From NCBI GenBank assembly GCA_964036315.1, contig OZ038509.1:24245384-24309383 (forward strand): 64,000 nt of DNA, given 5' to 3'. This document shows, one piece after another, positions 46,936-58,559 of the stretch. Positions within the stretch are counted from its first letter, which is position 1; every line of letters begins with the position of its first letter. This DNA is from Acanthosepion esculentum. Taxonomy: Eukaryota; Mollusca; Cephalopoda; Sepiida; Sepiidae. Under the pieces are notes generated by a model. That model was not told the origin of the DNA and ran no database searches. It saw only the letters and a program-made list of their open reading frames with translations. The position numbers and the translations under genes are program-made.

Positions 46936-48617
46936 TATAAAAACATCAAACATTTGTTTTCTTTTTCTGAAAATATTTAGAAACAAACAGTTGAGTTTAA
47001 TGCCTTTTCCTCTCGGGATAAATAATTTAAAGAAAAGGAAACTGAACCAGTTGAAAGAAAATAAAAACAATGGATCCATACAACGTATTTGAAACTACAA
47101 TTGCAATAGTAGTTCACCTTGAAACATTTATTAACTTTGCTGATAGGTTTAAAAAATACTGAATTTTATTCCCATGTTTAAAAATTCATTAAGTTCATTT
47201 TTGAAAATTTCACAAAAAGTATTGCTTTTGCACAACTCAAAAAATTATGTCACCTAATGATAATCAGAAAGTAAACCAATCGAATCTTTTCAAGTACATA
47301 AGCAGTCAAAATGATAAAAGTGAACATGAAAAATGATTTCATTTGTCAAATTAGCAAAGAAACTTCTCACAGATTTATAAAACCATGAATATTTGTTTTG
47401 CCGAAATCCAAAACACATGGATGAAATGTGTCTTTGAATGGACATGAAAAGTCACAAATACTTTTATTATTCATTACAACCATCTGTACTTTTTAGTTTT
47501 TTTACATGTGTAACTGTGATATATGAAAAAAGAATTTACTCCACCCTACCAAAAGTCTGTAGAAAATGTTGATAGCAGCAGGAAAATAAGAGTGGAGGGG
47601 AACTTAACCAAACAGAATTCCACATTACATTTCTTAAAAATAATTGTGAAATTTATTTCTGAAATAGAATATTCAAAAATAAATGCAGATCTTGAAAATT
47701 ATGTATGAGTAAAAATACTGAAAGAATTTGTTTTTCAGGAATTAATTTCTCTCTATAATAAAAAACTTCTACACCTAGAAATTTAAATTAACAACAATGA
47801 ACCCAAATTTTCTTCTGTAGGGATGAAAAGAAAATGTAGGGATCAAAAGAAAATGTTTTTGGCAGAAACTGACGGAGTAAGAAGAGAGGAACCATATTGA
47901 CTGCTAGTCAAGTTTGACCAGACAATTTCGGACTGCAACATATTCATACAAAACCAAATTTATATGAAAAACCTTTGATTATCTTCCATAAAATCATGAA
48001 AGGAATGCAATTAGCCCAAAAGGTGGAACTAAAACTGGTTCCAATTTGAATAGAGATGCAAACACAAATACAAAATTTTCTTAGATAAATAGAAGGCCTA
48101 AAATCAAATGTGAACAACTCAAGGTGCCTTTCCCGTCACCCATAAACAAATAAAAAAATATTTCATGATATTAAAACAAATCTCTCTCATATATTAACCA
48201 AAAGAAGAGAGACATTTTTCAGTGATTAAAAATTACTCAGCAACATAAATATTTCAGGACACAAATAACAAATGAAATAAAAACTTGTTGGGGATAAATT
48301 TTATACTGTGAACAAAGATGTCCATTTTCTCAAGTCAATTTAGAAAAAGAGAAGAAATCATCAGGTTCCTGTTTCAAGATTCTAAGAAGTGACACCAGGA
48401 ATAAAGAAAAAAAGAAATGATTACATTGAAAGGAAGACAAATTCTTTGAAGAGCAGGCCAATGAAAAACAATCTAGAATGTCATCAAAAAATTGATCAAA
48501 AAGATAAACTTGGTGTCTCAAAACAAGCAAAATTATGGGGACTTAAGAAGAGACATTTCAGTTGATCAGTTGCAGTTGTTTCATTTGGAAAAAAAAAAGC
48601 ACAAAGATAATTATTCG
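46936..48617. other. Non-coding stretch
   Basis: AT-rich with no recognisable repeat or exon. Confidence 0.4.
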
Positions 48618-48676
48618 GTATCTGTCTATATTTCTGAGATGAGGTATTATGTACACTATTTACATTGTTCGGACTA
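48618..48676 (-). mobile_element. SINE family 1 tail end
   Basis: TCTGTCTATATTTCTGAGAT, GAGGTATTATG and ACACTATTTACATTGTTCGG. It stops abruptly where the Penelope-like coding sequence begins. Confidence 0.8.
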
Positions 48677-49430
48677 TCGGATACCGCAAACCAACATTCA
48701 CCAGACAGTACCTCAATTTCAACTCCCACCATCCATACAGTGTAAAGAAAGAGATCGTCTGGTGCTTACAACACCGAGCAAAAGTCATAAGTGGTGACCC
48801 AGAGACATTAGATAAAGAATTTGTCAGTATAAGCAGTACACTACCCTAGATACATGGCAGCAGCCCCAATAAACTGGGATAGGCAGGTACAAATGGAGGA
48901 CAACAACACTCAGAAAACAGTCTGCCTGCCTTATGTGAAGGAGTTATCGGAGAAAATTCAAAGGATCTGTGGTCCATATAACATCAGGACAACGTTAAAA
49001 AACAGGACAACGTTAAAAAACAGGACAACACTTCGCAGATACCGCTCCTGAGTAAGACTCCCACCCATAGAGGAGAACATGCCTAAAGACTGTGTGTATG
49101 CCATCCCATGCAGCTGCAGAAAGAAATATAAAGGGGGAGACAGGCCTCCCCCTAAAGGTAAGGCTTCAAGAACACATGTAACACGAGGGGAAGTGGAAAA
49201 ATCAGGCGTGGCTGACCATATGGAGAGAGAAAGGAGATCACTGCCTTCTGTGGGATCAGGTTGAAATCATAGACAAAGAAAATCATTGGAAAATTTGTAA
49301 ACTTAAGGAATCAGCACATATGCTAGACCACAAAAATCTCCTGAGCCGACCAACCATAAAAATGAATACAATATGGGAAACAGTAATAAGGTGTGCCAGA
49401 GAAAAGCAATAATAACAATGAAAATTGCAA
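48677..49430 (+). pseudogene. Penelope-like retrotransposon: RT end and GIY-YIG remnant
   Basis: Plus-strand translation begins YRKPTFTRQYLNFNSHHPYS, then VKKEIVWCLQHRAKVIS, a late-RT block of Penelope-like elements. Next come TVCLPYVKELSEKIQRICGP and YNIRTTLKNRTTLR, the linker common to these elements. DCVYAIPCSCRKKYKGG follows, the start of the GIY-YIG-type endonuclease with its Cys motif, then DHMERER and ESAHMLDHKNLLSRPTIKMN at the end. Stops, frameshifts and a duplicated ACAGGACAACGTTAAAAA segment (about 48987-49022) interrupt it. The RT catalytic core is missing. Family-level identification is firm; activity is not possible. Confidence 0.85.
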
Positions 49431-49555
49431 TATGAGTTCTGGTAAAAAAAACATGCAATGATAACAGCAGAAATTGAAATATGAGCACTGGTAAAAAATG
49501 GATGCTGAAGACATTAGGTTTATAAGTCCCAAAAATTCATACACAGATGTCCTCA

Positions 49556-49930
49556 AGGACACATGGCACAGTGGATAAAGGCGTTGGTTCGATCCAATGA
49601 CAGGAGTGTGAGTTAAGGTGGTGGAGAGGATTAACACGAGATAAGATAACTGACAACTGACATCCATTAGACATGACATGTGAAACCAGGACAATCTACC
49701 CCAGCAAGCAAAGGGTTCTGTTCAACATTCCAGCCACCTGAAGAAGGCCGGAGCATACAACGGCCAAAACGTTGTGATAAATATGGCAACAAAGATGAGG
49801 ATGATAGTCCGAACAATGTAAATAGTGAAGATAATTATTATTTACATTGTTTGGACCATTGTCCTTATCTTTGTTATATTCTTTGTACACTCCAGTCTTC
49901 TTCAAGATCTATTTCTAAGATGAGGTATTC
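49556..49930 (+). mobile_element. SINE family 1, full length, plus an inverted tail
   Basis: The head at 49560 has A box TGGCACAGTGGATAAAGGCG and GTTGGTTCGATCC. The body reads GACATCCATTAGACATGACA. The tail starts CCACCTGAAGAAGGCCGGAG and ends at AATGTAAATAGTG near 49827. An inverted tail (TTATTTACATTGTTTGGACC ... CAGTCTTCTTCAAG) follows at about 49836-49930. The Pol III boxes place transcription on the plus strand. Confidence 0.88.
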
Positions 49931-50870
49931 TAACTATTGCCGAGGGAGTCAAATGTGTATACAGTAATAATAGTGGCGTCAAGGGAATAACTCTCCTTTT
50001 AACACACTGTTTCTTTACAGGCACAAAGGTTAAAAACTGTAAAAGAATCAATATTACATGAAAAGTAATTAAAAAAATGTAAACGCTTTTGTTTAAAAAG
50101 AAAAAAAAATACCATCAATAAGAAAGGAATCTAGTGTCTTTGTAATTTAAGTCAATAGCAAAATATAAAAATGAATGGAATGATTTAGTATTGCCCAGTA
50201 AATCGCCATTCTTTCCGCTTGATAATCCAAAAAGAAAGAAACATACTTTTTCGTCTTTTTTTTCCCCCCGATTTTAAACTAGATAACTGGCCAAGAGAAA
50301 AGTCTATACTGCTAAATACATTCTTGGGGATCTCCCGGGCCTTCAAGGTTACCCAATAGGCTTGATGTTGTTGTTACATCAATCAAGTATGAGTATACTC
50401 ATTGCTACAAGTCTCTGATCAGAATAGAGTCCAATCCACACTTCTCAAGTAGATAATAGTATATACCACGCCACATAGGATGAAACTTGATACAAACACA
50501 GTTATTATTTGAGAAGAGAAGAGATGGAATCTACAAACTACAGTACTTGGGAGTTAGTGACTATTTTTAAATATATTATCATTTCAATGGTAAATTTACA
50601 CTAATTTTAGATGGATTTAAAAACTAGTGGCTGAATAGTGGGAATCCTAACATCTTCCAATTGTAACTATGACCTTGATTTAATTTATTCCAAAAGAAAT
50701 GAATTCTGATCATTAGGATAATTTTAATATGACAACTAAAAACAAAGCAAGAGCAGCTCTGGAGAAATCATTAAATTACTTTTCAGTGGTTAAATGCCTT
50801 CAATAAAATAAACTCAGAATATAAAATCATTTTATTTTTAAACAATATATAGTCATATATTTTTAACAAA
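49931..50870. other. Non-coding stretch
   Basis: No gene or clear repeat. Confidence 0.4.
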
Positions 50871-50879
50871 ACTAGATAG

Positions 50880-51265
50880 ATAGAAAGAGTGAGTGAAATA
50901 AACAAACAGAAAAAGAGTGAGTGAGTGAGAGAGAGAGAGAAAAAGGGGTGATTGAGAGAGACGGGAAAAGGAGTGATTGAGAGTGATGGGAAAAGGGGTG
51001 ATTGAGAGAGACGGGAAAAGGAGTGATTGAGAGTGATGGGAAAAGGGGTGATTGAGAGAGACGGGAAAAGGGGTGATTGAGAGAGGGAGAGATGGAAAAG
51101 GGGTAGTTGAGAGAGACAGGAAAAAGGGGTGATTGAGAGAGACAGGAAAAGGGGTGATTGAGAGAGAGAGAGAAAAAGGGAGGATTGAGAGAGACGGAAA
51201 AAGGGGTATTGAGAGAGAAGGAAAAAGGGGGGAATTGAGAGATACAGACAGAAAAGGGGTAAAAG
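50880..51265. repeat. 25-bp minisatellite with alternating variants
   Basis: Units GGGGTGATTGAGAGAGACGG+GAAAA and GGAGTGATTGAGAGTGATGG+GAAAA alternate at the left, giving a 50-bp higher-order period. Units become irregular to the right. The 163-codon minus-strand frame (NHPFSRLSQSPLF-like) is produced by the repeat. Confidence 0.9.
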
Positions 51266-51329
51266 AGGAAAAAGGGGTGAGATAGAGAAAAAAAATTGTT
51301 GTTGAAGGAAAAGAAAGAATTAATATGAA

Positions 51330-52234
51330 CTTGGGCCAATTTATTATTAATTCTTTTTTTCAATATGACAAGTGTTATTATGACAACATCTGAACAACAC
51401 TCAACTCATTTGTGTTTACTCACCTTTCCTGATTGACTATCTCACCCCTTTTTCAGTCTATCTCATCCTTTCTTTTCTGTCGATTTCACCATTTTTTCCT
51501 CTGGGAAAAAAAGGGCTGAGATACATAGAAAAAGGGTGAGACAAACAAAAAAAAAGGATAGATGAATAATCACAGATGTTGAGTGTCATTCATATGTGCC
51601 TTAACAACGCTTGTTATATTGGGAAAAAAAGAGAGAGAAATTGATAATACATAGAGGAGAGATAGAGAGAAAAAGGGATCAACAGATAAATCGACAGAGA
51701 GACAGATAGTCAGAAAAAGGGATGAAAATAGATTATGATTAAATATGAATAAGCGCAGATGAGTGTTGTTGTTCATATATATTATGATGATAATGCTTGT
51801 AATAATGAAAAAAGAGGAATTAATAATAAATTGAGAGAAATTCACATTAATTCTTTCTTTCTTTTCCCACGACAACCCTTTTTTACTGTTTTGCACCTTT
51901 TTTGCCTCTCAATCACCCTCTTTGCTGTCCATGTTCCTCACTGTTTTTCTATTTCACCATTTTTTCTCTGAGGAAAAAAAAGGGGTGAGATACATAGAAA
52001 AAGGGTGAGACAAAGATAAAAAAGGGATAGATAGATAGATAGAAATAAACGCAGATGATGAGTGTTGTTCATGTGTAGCATAATAACACTTATCATATTG
52101 AAAAAGAGAGAAATTGATAATAAATTGAGGAGAGACAGAAAAGGGGACAGAGAGAGAGAGAGATTATAGACAGACAGACAGAAGGATAGACAGACAGATA
52201 GACAGACAGACAGAAGGATAGACAGACAGACAGA

Positions 52235-52270
<36 letters not shown>

Positions 52271-52438
52271 AGGATAGACAGACAGACAGACAGATAGATA
52301 GATAGATAGATAGATAGACAGAAGGACAGATAGATAGATAGACTGACAGGACAGATAGATAGACTGACTGACTGACAGGACAGATAGAAGGACAGATAGA
52401 TAGATAGATAGACTGACTGACAGGACAGATAGAAGGAC

Positions 52439-52477
<39 letters not shown>

Positions 52478-52503
52478 CTGATTGACAGGACAGATAGAAG
52501 GAC

Positions 52504-52558
<55 letters not shown>

Positions 52559-52999
52559 CTGACTGACAGGACAGATAGAAGGACAGATAGATAGATAGAT
52601 AGACAGAAGGACAGATGATAGATAGACAGAAGGACAGATGATAGATAGACAGACAGATAGACAGAAAGACAGACAGAAGGACAGATGGATAGATAGACAG
52701 AAGGACAGATAGATAGATAGACAGAAGGACAGATAGATTGACAGACAGAAGGACAGATAGATAGATAGACAGAAGGATAGATAGATAGATAGACAGAAGG
52801 ATAGATAGATTGACAGACAGAAGGACAGATAGATAGATAGACAGAAGGATAGATAGATAGATAGACAGAAGGATAGATAGATAGATAGACAGAAGGATAG
52901 ATAGATAGATAGACAGAAGGATAGATAGATAGATAGACAGAAGGATAGATAGACAGAAGGATAGATAGATAGATAGACAGAAGGATAGATAGACAGAAG

Positions 53000-53047
<48 letters not shown>

Positions 53048-53270
53048 CAAGAACAGACGAATACAGAGGACAGACGAACAGACAGATTGATAGACGAAGA
53101 CATAAATTATCGTCAAAAATATATCGACAGATAGATTGACGAAAAAGATAGAGATAGATATGAATATATATATAAGCACAGATGAGTTTTTTTGTTTTTT
53201 TTCATATGTATTTTATTTACTATTTACTAACGCTAGTAATATCGGAAAAGGAGTAATTGATAATAAAATA
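51330..53270. repeat. Complex repeat unit present in direct and inverted copies
   Basis: A segment with (T/A)CAGATG(T/A)TGAGTGT, CATATGT, (T/A)AACA(A/C)(T/C)GCTTGT(T/A)AT and AATTGATAATA recurs at about 51570-51640, 51755-51835, 52050-52130 and 53165-53270. An inverted copy is at about 51340-51420 (TATGACAAGTGTTATTATGA). GGGTGAGA(T/C)A(C/A)A and CACCATTTTTTC(C/T)TCT blocks repeat around them. The unit encloses the GATA/GACA array. Confidence 0.7.
52020..53040. repeat. GATA/GACA tetranucleotide array, about 1 kb
   Basis: Mixed GATA and GACA units are interspersed with GAAGGA(T/C)A. To the right the period becomes regular at about 24 bp (four GATA/GACA units plus GAAGG), for example 52860-52960. 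The 294-413-codon minus-strand frames ([14 protein letters not shown]) result from a repeat with no stop codon in that phase. Confidence 0.95.
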
Positions 53271-55552
53271 AATTGAAACAAATTGACATGAGGCCTTTCT
53301 TCTTTTTCCTACCACAACCAAGAAGAGCCAAATTCTCAAATATTAGAAGAGAAAATACAAGACATTCTTTGCCGATTTCTTTATTTAGCCATTTTTACCC
53401 TGAAAGGAATTTAATCAGAAAATAAAAGATTACTCCTTCTTCTTCTTCCCCAAAAAAGTAAAAAAACAGATTTCCATTTTCCAACAATCATCGTCTAAAA
53501 AAATTTTTAAAACAAAATAAAAAATAAAACAAGAAATTTGTTTAATTTTAATAAAAAGAAAAATTAAAGAAGAAAAAACATGAAAAACTAAAAAAAAATA
53601 TATTTTTAGTTTTACTTTCTCACAATTAATAATAATAATAATAAACAAATCAGATTTTAATAAATTAGGCTTTTTTTAGGGGTAAAAAAAATATTTTTAG
53701 AATATTTCTATTCAATTTATTAATTATTCATTATTATTACTTGATATTAAGTTTGGCTAAGGCTAAATAAAAGGAAGATTGTGTTGCACCAATCTTTCAA
53801 ATAAAGCAGATCTAATTTTAAATGCGATTTTAACGAAAAGAAAATAATATGAATTCATCTTTTTTTTAAATTTAAAAATTTAAATTATATTTAATTTATT
53901 CATTCCGATATTTCCGGAATTTTTTTTTTTTAAAAGTCCAGATTGTTTTGTGTTTTTTTATGTAAATATTTTTAAAACTAAAAGAATGGGAAAGAATTTT
54001 TAAAATAAAATCGGCAAGAAAAATTTTTTAATCAAATCTGAAAAGATTTTATAAATAACAATTAATTTAACTAATTTTAGATTTTAAATGTTTTTCAAAT
54101 GAGAAAAAAATGGAAAAAAAGTAAATAAATTTCTGACGACAAAATAAAAATCTGGTTCCTGTCTTTTAGTTTTTGGGGATTTTTAGGGAAAAATCTTTGA
54201 TTTCTCAAGACAGACAGAAGATATTTTTAAAAACAATCTGAACCCCTAAAGCTTTTAAAATAATTACCTAAATTCTAAGCTGATCAAAGAAGACAGAATA
54301 TCGAGAAATAATCGATTCGATATTGAATATGCGACAAAAATCTACATTTTTTTTTGGATTCGGCCTCTTCATTGCAAAAACATTCACGCCCTTTCCACGA
54401 TTAAAAAACGTTTCTTTTTCGTTCTGTTTTATCATAAAGAACACAGTTAAAAACAAAAGAAAAAAAAATTTGTTCAGTGATTCTCTTTTGAATTACTACA
54501 ACCAGAACCGGCAGTTAAAAGAAAGAGAGGGAAAGAAAAAAACTCTTTTTATTCTTACCTGTTACTTGTAAATATCTTTCCACTGAACTCTCTCCCTCAG
54601 CGCTTGATCTCCTCGTACAAGACAAACGAAATGATCGGTCTACAATGTTTATCATTGGATGAATACTTTTTTTTTTTTCAAAAGGTTTTTCTGAATATAA
54701 CTATTTGAAATATTTTTATAAAATTTTAAAATGCATTTTCATATATTTTTTCCTTTATTTTTTTATGAAAATAACAAAGGGAATTATTTACTGCGGAGGT
54801 ATACCGGTTGAGTCATAAATGGCGCCCAGTTGCGTCTGCTTGATTTTATCGGTTGATGTTGATGACTAATTTATTTGTTTGTTTGTTTTAGACATGTTTA
54901 TATTTAACAGTTATCGATTTGCATTACATTTCGTGAAACTAGATTTCTATTGTTTTAGAAAAATATTTTCTAGCAAGTTGAAATATTGGAAATTAATTTC
55001 TTTGTTTTAATTAACGGAACCACATTAGTAGTGGAATTTCAAACTGTTACACACTGTCAAAGTGTACAGTGTACAATTCCAGGAAATTATATATTTAGCT
55101 TAAGTTATTATAATCATATATTTTATAAAATAATTTTACATGCAACAGAAAATAAAATCTTTTTGTTTTTTGCTCGCTTTCCAAGAATTTAAATTTTTAC
55201 AAAAATATTATTTATCTGTCAGCACCTTCCCTATAAAACGTGATTAATTAATTGTAAGAAGCTGTTTCTACACCTTTGATGTAGGAGATTTCATTCAGTG
55301 TTTATTTCTGTCAGGAAATAGAGCAAGTCTGCTGTTTTTGTAATTGAAACAAAACAATAAACACCATTTTTGCTGGTTCACTGCGCATGCGTGTTTCAAA
55401 AAACTTTTTTTTTAGTTAATGTTGCCATGGATTTAAAACGAAGTTTCAATGAAGTTTTAGTTTAACCTTCCTGAATTACAATGAATAAATAATTAAAAAC
55501 AGTCTTTGCTTCATTACTTTGTTGATATATTGATTATGCGTTCAATCCCTGG
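53041..55552. other. AT-rich stretch with two isolated CpG motifs
   Basis: Very AT-rich, many A/T runs. AAATGGCGCCC at about 54817 and CTGCGCATGCGT at 55381-55392 resemble YY1- and NRF1-type promoter sites but stand alone. No exon is recognised. Confidence 0.35.
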
Positions 55553-55806
55553 GTCAGACAGTATGGAAACAGGTGAGCAATAACTGAACAGTACTAACTA
55601 AATAGAAATAAGAACTGGACGATATCCCTAGACATAAAGGAGCAATAACAATCTACCAGCATAGGTGGGTTCAGTTCAGAATTCACTGTAGGTTACCCAG
55701 ATCAATAAACACCTGAGGAAGGTCGGGGAAAACAACAGCCAAAGCATACATAACCCCAACAAATAATGTAAACAATGATAACTCATCATCCCAGAAATTC
55801 AGATAG
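55553..55806 (+). mobile_element. Diverged SINE with family 1 tail
   Basis: A B-box-like GCGTTCAATCCCTGGG opens the copy. The tail has ACACCTGAGGAAGGTCGGGG, AACAACAGCCAAAGCATA and a TCATCCCAGAAATTCAGATA end. Confidence 0.6.
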
Positions 55807-56052
55807 GTTGTGCCTGTTCTGAATATCTTTTATGTAAAGTAAAGATGTGGGAAAAACTATGGATAAAGAAGTCATTTTTAATGCCATGTTCCTTAAGGAG
55901 GTAGGGGATAATGGTTTGCCACAGATTCCTTTATCTGCAAATTGTCTTCTCACAAAAATTGACTTTCCCAGAATCCATAGCTCAGGACTCAAGGTTAGAC
56001 ATTGGGGATCTGGGAACAGCAATGCAGGACTGAACAGTATGGAAAGATATTG
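55807..56052. other. Non-coding stretch
   Basis: Open frames of about 80 codons occur on both strands but show no domain. Confidence 0.35.
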
Positions 56053-56435
56053 TCAATGGAATTCCGACCAAGGGACCGAGTCAGGGTTTCTCATTTGACT
56101 GCTAGTAGTAGTAGAGGAGATGGGTGCTGGGTCTTCTGTGTAGGTATAGTAAGAGTCTGAATTTCATTACAGGGGAAATTTACAAAGGGACTGAATCTGG
56201 ATTTCCCACTTGATTGCTAGTAGTAACATGCAAATAGAGGAGATGGGCGCTGTGTCTTAGGTGAAGGTGTGATAAGAGTCTGAACTTCATTACAGAGGAA
56301 ATATACATAGGGGCTGAGTCAGGGTTTCTTATTTGACTGCTAGTAATAACAGGCAAGTAGAGATGAGATGGGCGCTGTGTCTTAGGTGAAGGTGTGGTAA
56401 GAGTCTGAACTTCATTACAGGGGAAATGCTTATGC
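56053..56435. repeat. Tandem repeat, about 124-bp unit, three copies
   Basis: AGGAGATGGG(T/C)GCTG(G/T)GTCTT starts at about 56115, 56238 and 56363. Each is followed by AAGAGTCTGAA(T/C)TTCATTAC and GGGGAAAT, then CTGA(A/G)TC and TTGA(C/T)TGCTAGTA. A partial unit precedes them from 56071. The 85-codon minus-strand frame is repeat-derived. Confidence 0.88.
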
Positions 56436-56609
56436 ATATAGTCTTCTGTACTGAAAATGACTGAAGTACCTACTACGAAAAATTACCTTGAATCTTTTTA
56501 GCACCCCACCTTGTTTCTTTGAACGTCAGTGGTCATAAATACAGTAGTAAATACTGTATGTTGGTCTGCCATAGATCATCTGTCCCACTGCTCAAAAAAG
56601 ATTTTGTTT

Positions 56610-57035
56610 GTTTTGTTTTGTATCATGGCATATCAACCTCAATGGGTTATTTAATACTGACAAAATTTTTTATTAGTAGTAATATTTCTTTTTCAAAAAT
56701 CTATTTCTGGTAATATTTTTTCTTAAAAATCTATTTCTGGTAATAATTTTCCTTCAAATATGTATATGGTAATATTTTTTTTCAAAATGTATCACTGGTA
56801 ATAATTTTTTTACAAAGTATTTCTGGTATTAAAACCTATTTTTACACTTTCATAGTGTTTTGACTCCAGTTTGGGGGTTAACTATTTGCCCATAGCTGGG
56901 ACCCTAACAGGTGCTACCACCCCAGGTCAGGGTGGACCTGGGAACACCAGCAATTAAGAGGTGGTTCCATGCTCCTCAAAACCTCCTGATCAGAGGCCTT
57001 GCTGTCGAACATAGTTTATCGTCTTACCTAGGACA
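56610..57035 (+). repeat. Interspersed repeat B, full copy
   Basis: Starts near CATGGCATATCAACCTCAAT, has about five (TATTTCTGGTAATA + T-rich) units, and ends with GCTGGGACCCTAACAGGTGC and GTTTATCGTCTTACC. Compare 18523-19018. Confidence 0.8.
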
Positions 57036-57217
57036 CACTCAAAAAAGGTTGCCACTGCCTTGAATAGTCAGTGACCTAATCAAATAGAGTATGGTAATTT
57101 TGTGATAAAAATGAAATCCTAAAAACAAAAATGTTTCGAACACATGTTGAGGGATTTTCCTAACCTGAATACAGACATTCTCTATCACCCATTAGGTTAT
57201 TCTGTTCCATGTTGAAT

Positions 57218-57221
<4 letters not shown>

Positions 57222-57284
<63 letters not shown>
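57222..57284. repeat. (TC)31 microsatellite
   Basis: Uninterrupted CT dinucleotides. Confidence 0.95.
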
Positions 57285-57285
<1 letters not shown>

Positions 57286-57566
57286 GCATCTCCCAGTGTA
57301 ATGTGATGGAACCATCTTGTTTCTAAATAATATGTAATAGCAAGGAACACTACCATTAAATGCCTAAGATGAATTTAAAAAGCTAAAGACTAAATGCACT
57401 GCTTTTATCTATGATTATGGAGAATTGGTTTCATGCCTTCCTCAAAAGCATTGCTTTACAATGATCATAAAGTGTCCCAACTGGAGGAAAAAAAGCAAGC
57501 TGTTACAATTGTTTTGTTAATAAACCACTTTCTTCTATTTACTAATTGACAATTTGTACATTCAGT

Positions 57567-57785
57567 AGGACCAGATGGAATTGGAATTGAGATGCTGGCA
57601 GCCTTAGATAATTTAACAAGACAAAAAGATTAGAGACAAAATAAATTAAATATACGACTGTGGTGATATACTAGAAGACCTAATAAGATCCATTTTCATA
57701 GCGCTGTCTAAGAAACCAGGTGCAAATAAATGCGAATTCCATGAGCCTAATGAGCCAGATAATAAAACATCTCACCTGAACTCTG
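57567..57785 (+). pseudogene. LINE reverse-transcriptase fragment (family C)
   Basis: Plus-strand translation shows VGPDGIGIEMLAALDN, then after frameshifts FIALPKKPG-like, CEFHE and LMSQIIKHL-like text. This is the early RT region (the GPDGI block and the PKKPG...SLM block) of an endonuclease-reverse-transcriptase LINE. It lacks everything downstream and joins a repeat B fragment at about 57800. Confidence 0.7.
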
Positions 57786-57799
57786 ATGACTAAAAGCAG

Positions 57800-58045
57800 A
57801 AGTAGATCTGTTTCTGGTAATATTTGTCCTTCAAAGTTGTATTGCTGGTAATAATTTTTTTCAAAATGTACTGCTGGTAATAGTTAACTATTTGCTCATA
57901 GCTGGGACCCTAACAGGTGCTACCACCACGGGTCAGGGTGCACCTGGAACGCCAGTAATTAAGAGGTGGTTCTACACTCCTCAAAACCTCCTGATCAGAG
58001 GCCTTGCTTGCTGGATGTAGTTTATCGTCTTACCCAGGACTTGGA
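57800..58045 (+). repeat. Repeat B, short copy
   Basis: Two to three minisatellite units, then the standard end GCTGGGACCCTAACAGGTGC, TTAAGAGGTGGTTCTACACT and GTTTATCGTCTTACCCAGGA. Confidence 0.8.
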
Positions 58046-58339
58046 TTTAGTTTAACATCAGGAAATTGTGGAGAGCTATGATTACTTACTTGCTATAGGA
58101 ACAAGGTACATAGAAGAAGAAGAATGTGTGAATGGTCGGCAGAACAGGGATAAGAAGTGATAGCGAAAAAACAAAAATTGCTAAAAGCTACAAAGTGCAG
58201 GAAATAGTGGAGAGTTATGATCGCCCACATTCTGAAAAAATATGATACATGGAAAAACAAGTGCATCCATCACATGAAGGAATTTTGCTTTAATCTGTAT
58301 AATTCTAACTGGAGATGGTGAAATATATATTTTTTTAAA

Positions 58340-58440
58340 TCATTTCACTCCACACAAGGCAATAATGACACTAGGACGCGAGGGGGGCGCAGGGAGTGAA
58401 AGGGAATGAGAAGAGTTTAGTGAGGAGAAGGACAATAACA
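58340..58440. repeat. Repeat family 3 fragment
   Basis: CATTTCACTCCACACAAGGC, then CACTAGGACGCGAGG and GAGTGAAAGGGAATGAG. Confidence 0.7.
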
Positions 58441-58559
58441 AAACAGGCTTCAAGAAGACTAAAAACATTATTTGTCATTGCATTTCAATTTTTGAGGATT
58501 TTAAGTGACAGTGTGGACTCGTCCATTTACCTTATCCCCCTAGCAACAAGAACATTCCA

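Noticed and set aside
50872..51363. 163-codon minus-strand frame with NHPFSRLSQSPLF repeats
   Set aside because: Produced by a 25-bp minisatellite whose period is not a multiple of three. No signal peptide or domain.
51938..53179. Open frames of 294-413 codons on the minus strand ([13 protein letters not shown])
   Set aside because: They are translations of the GATA/GACA array in phases without stops. Three overlapping frames are open at once, as expected for a tetranucleotide repeat and not for a gene.
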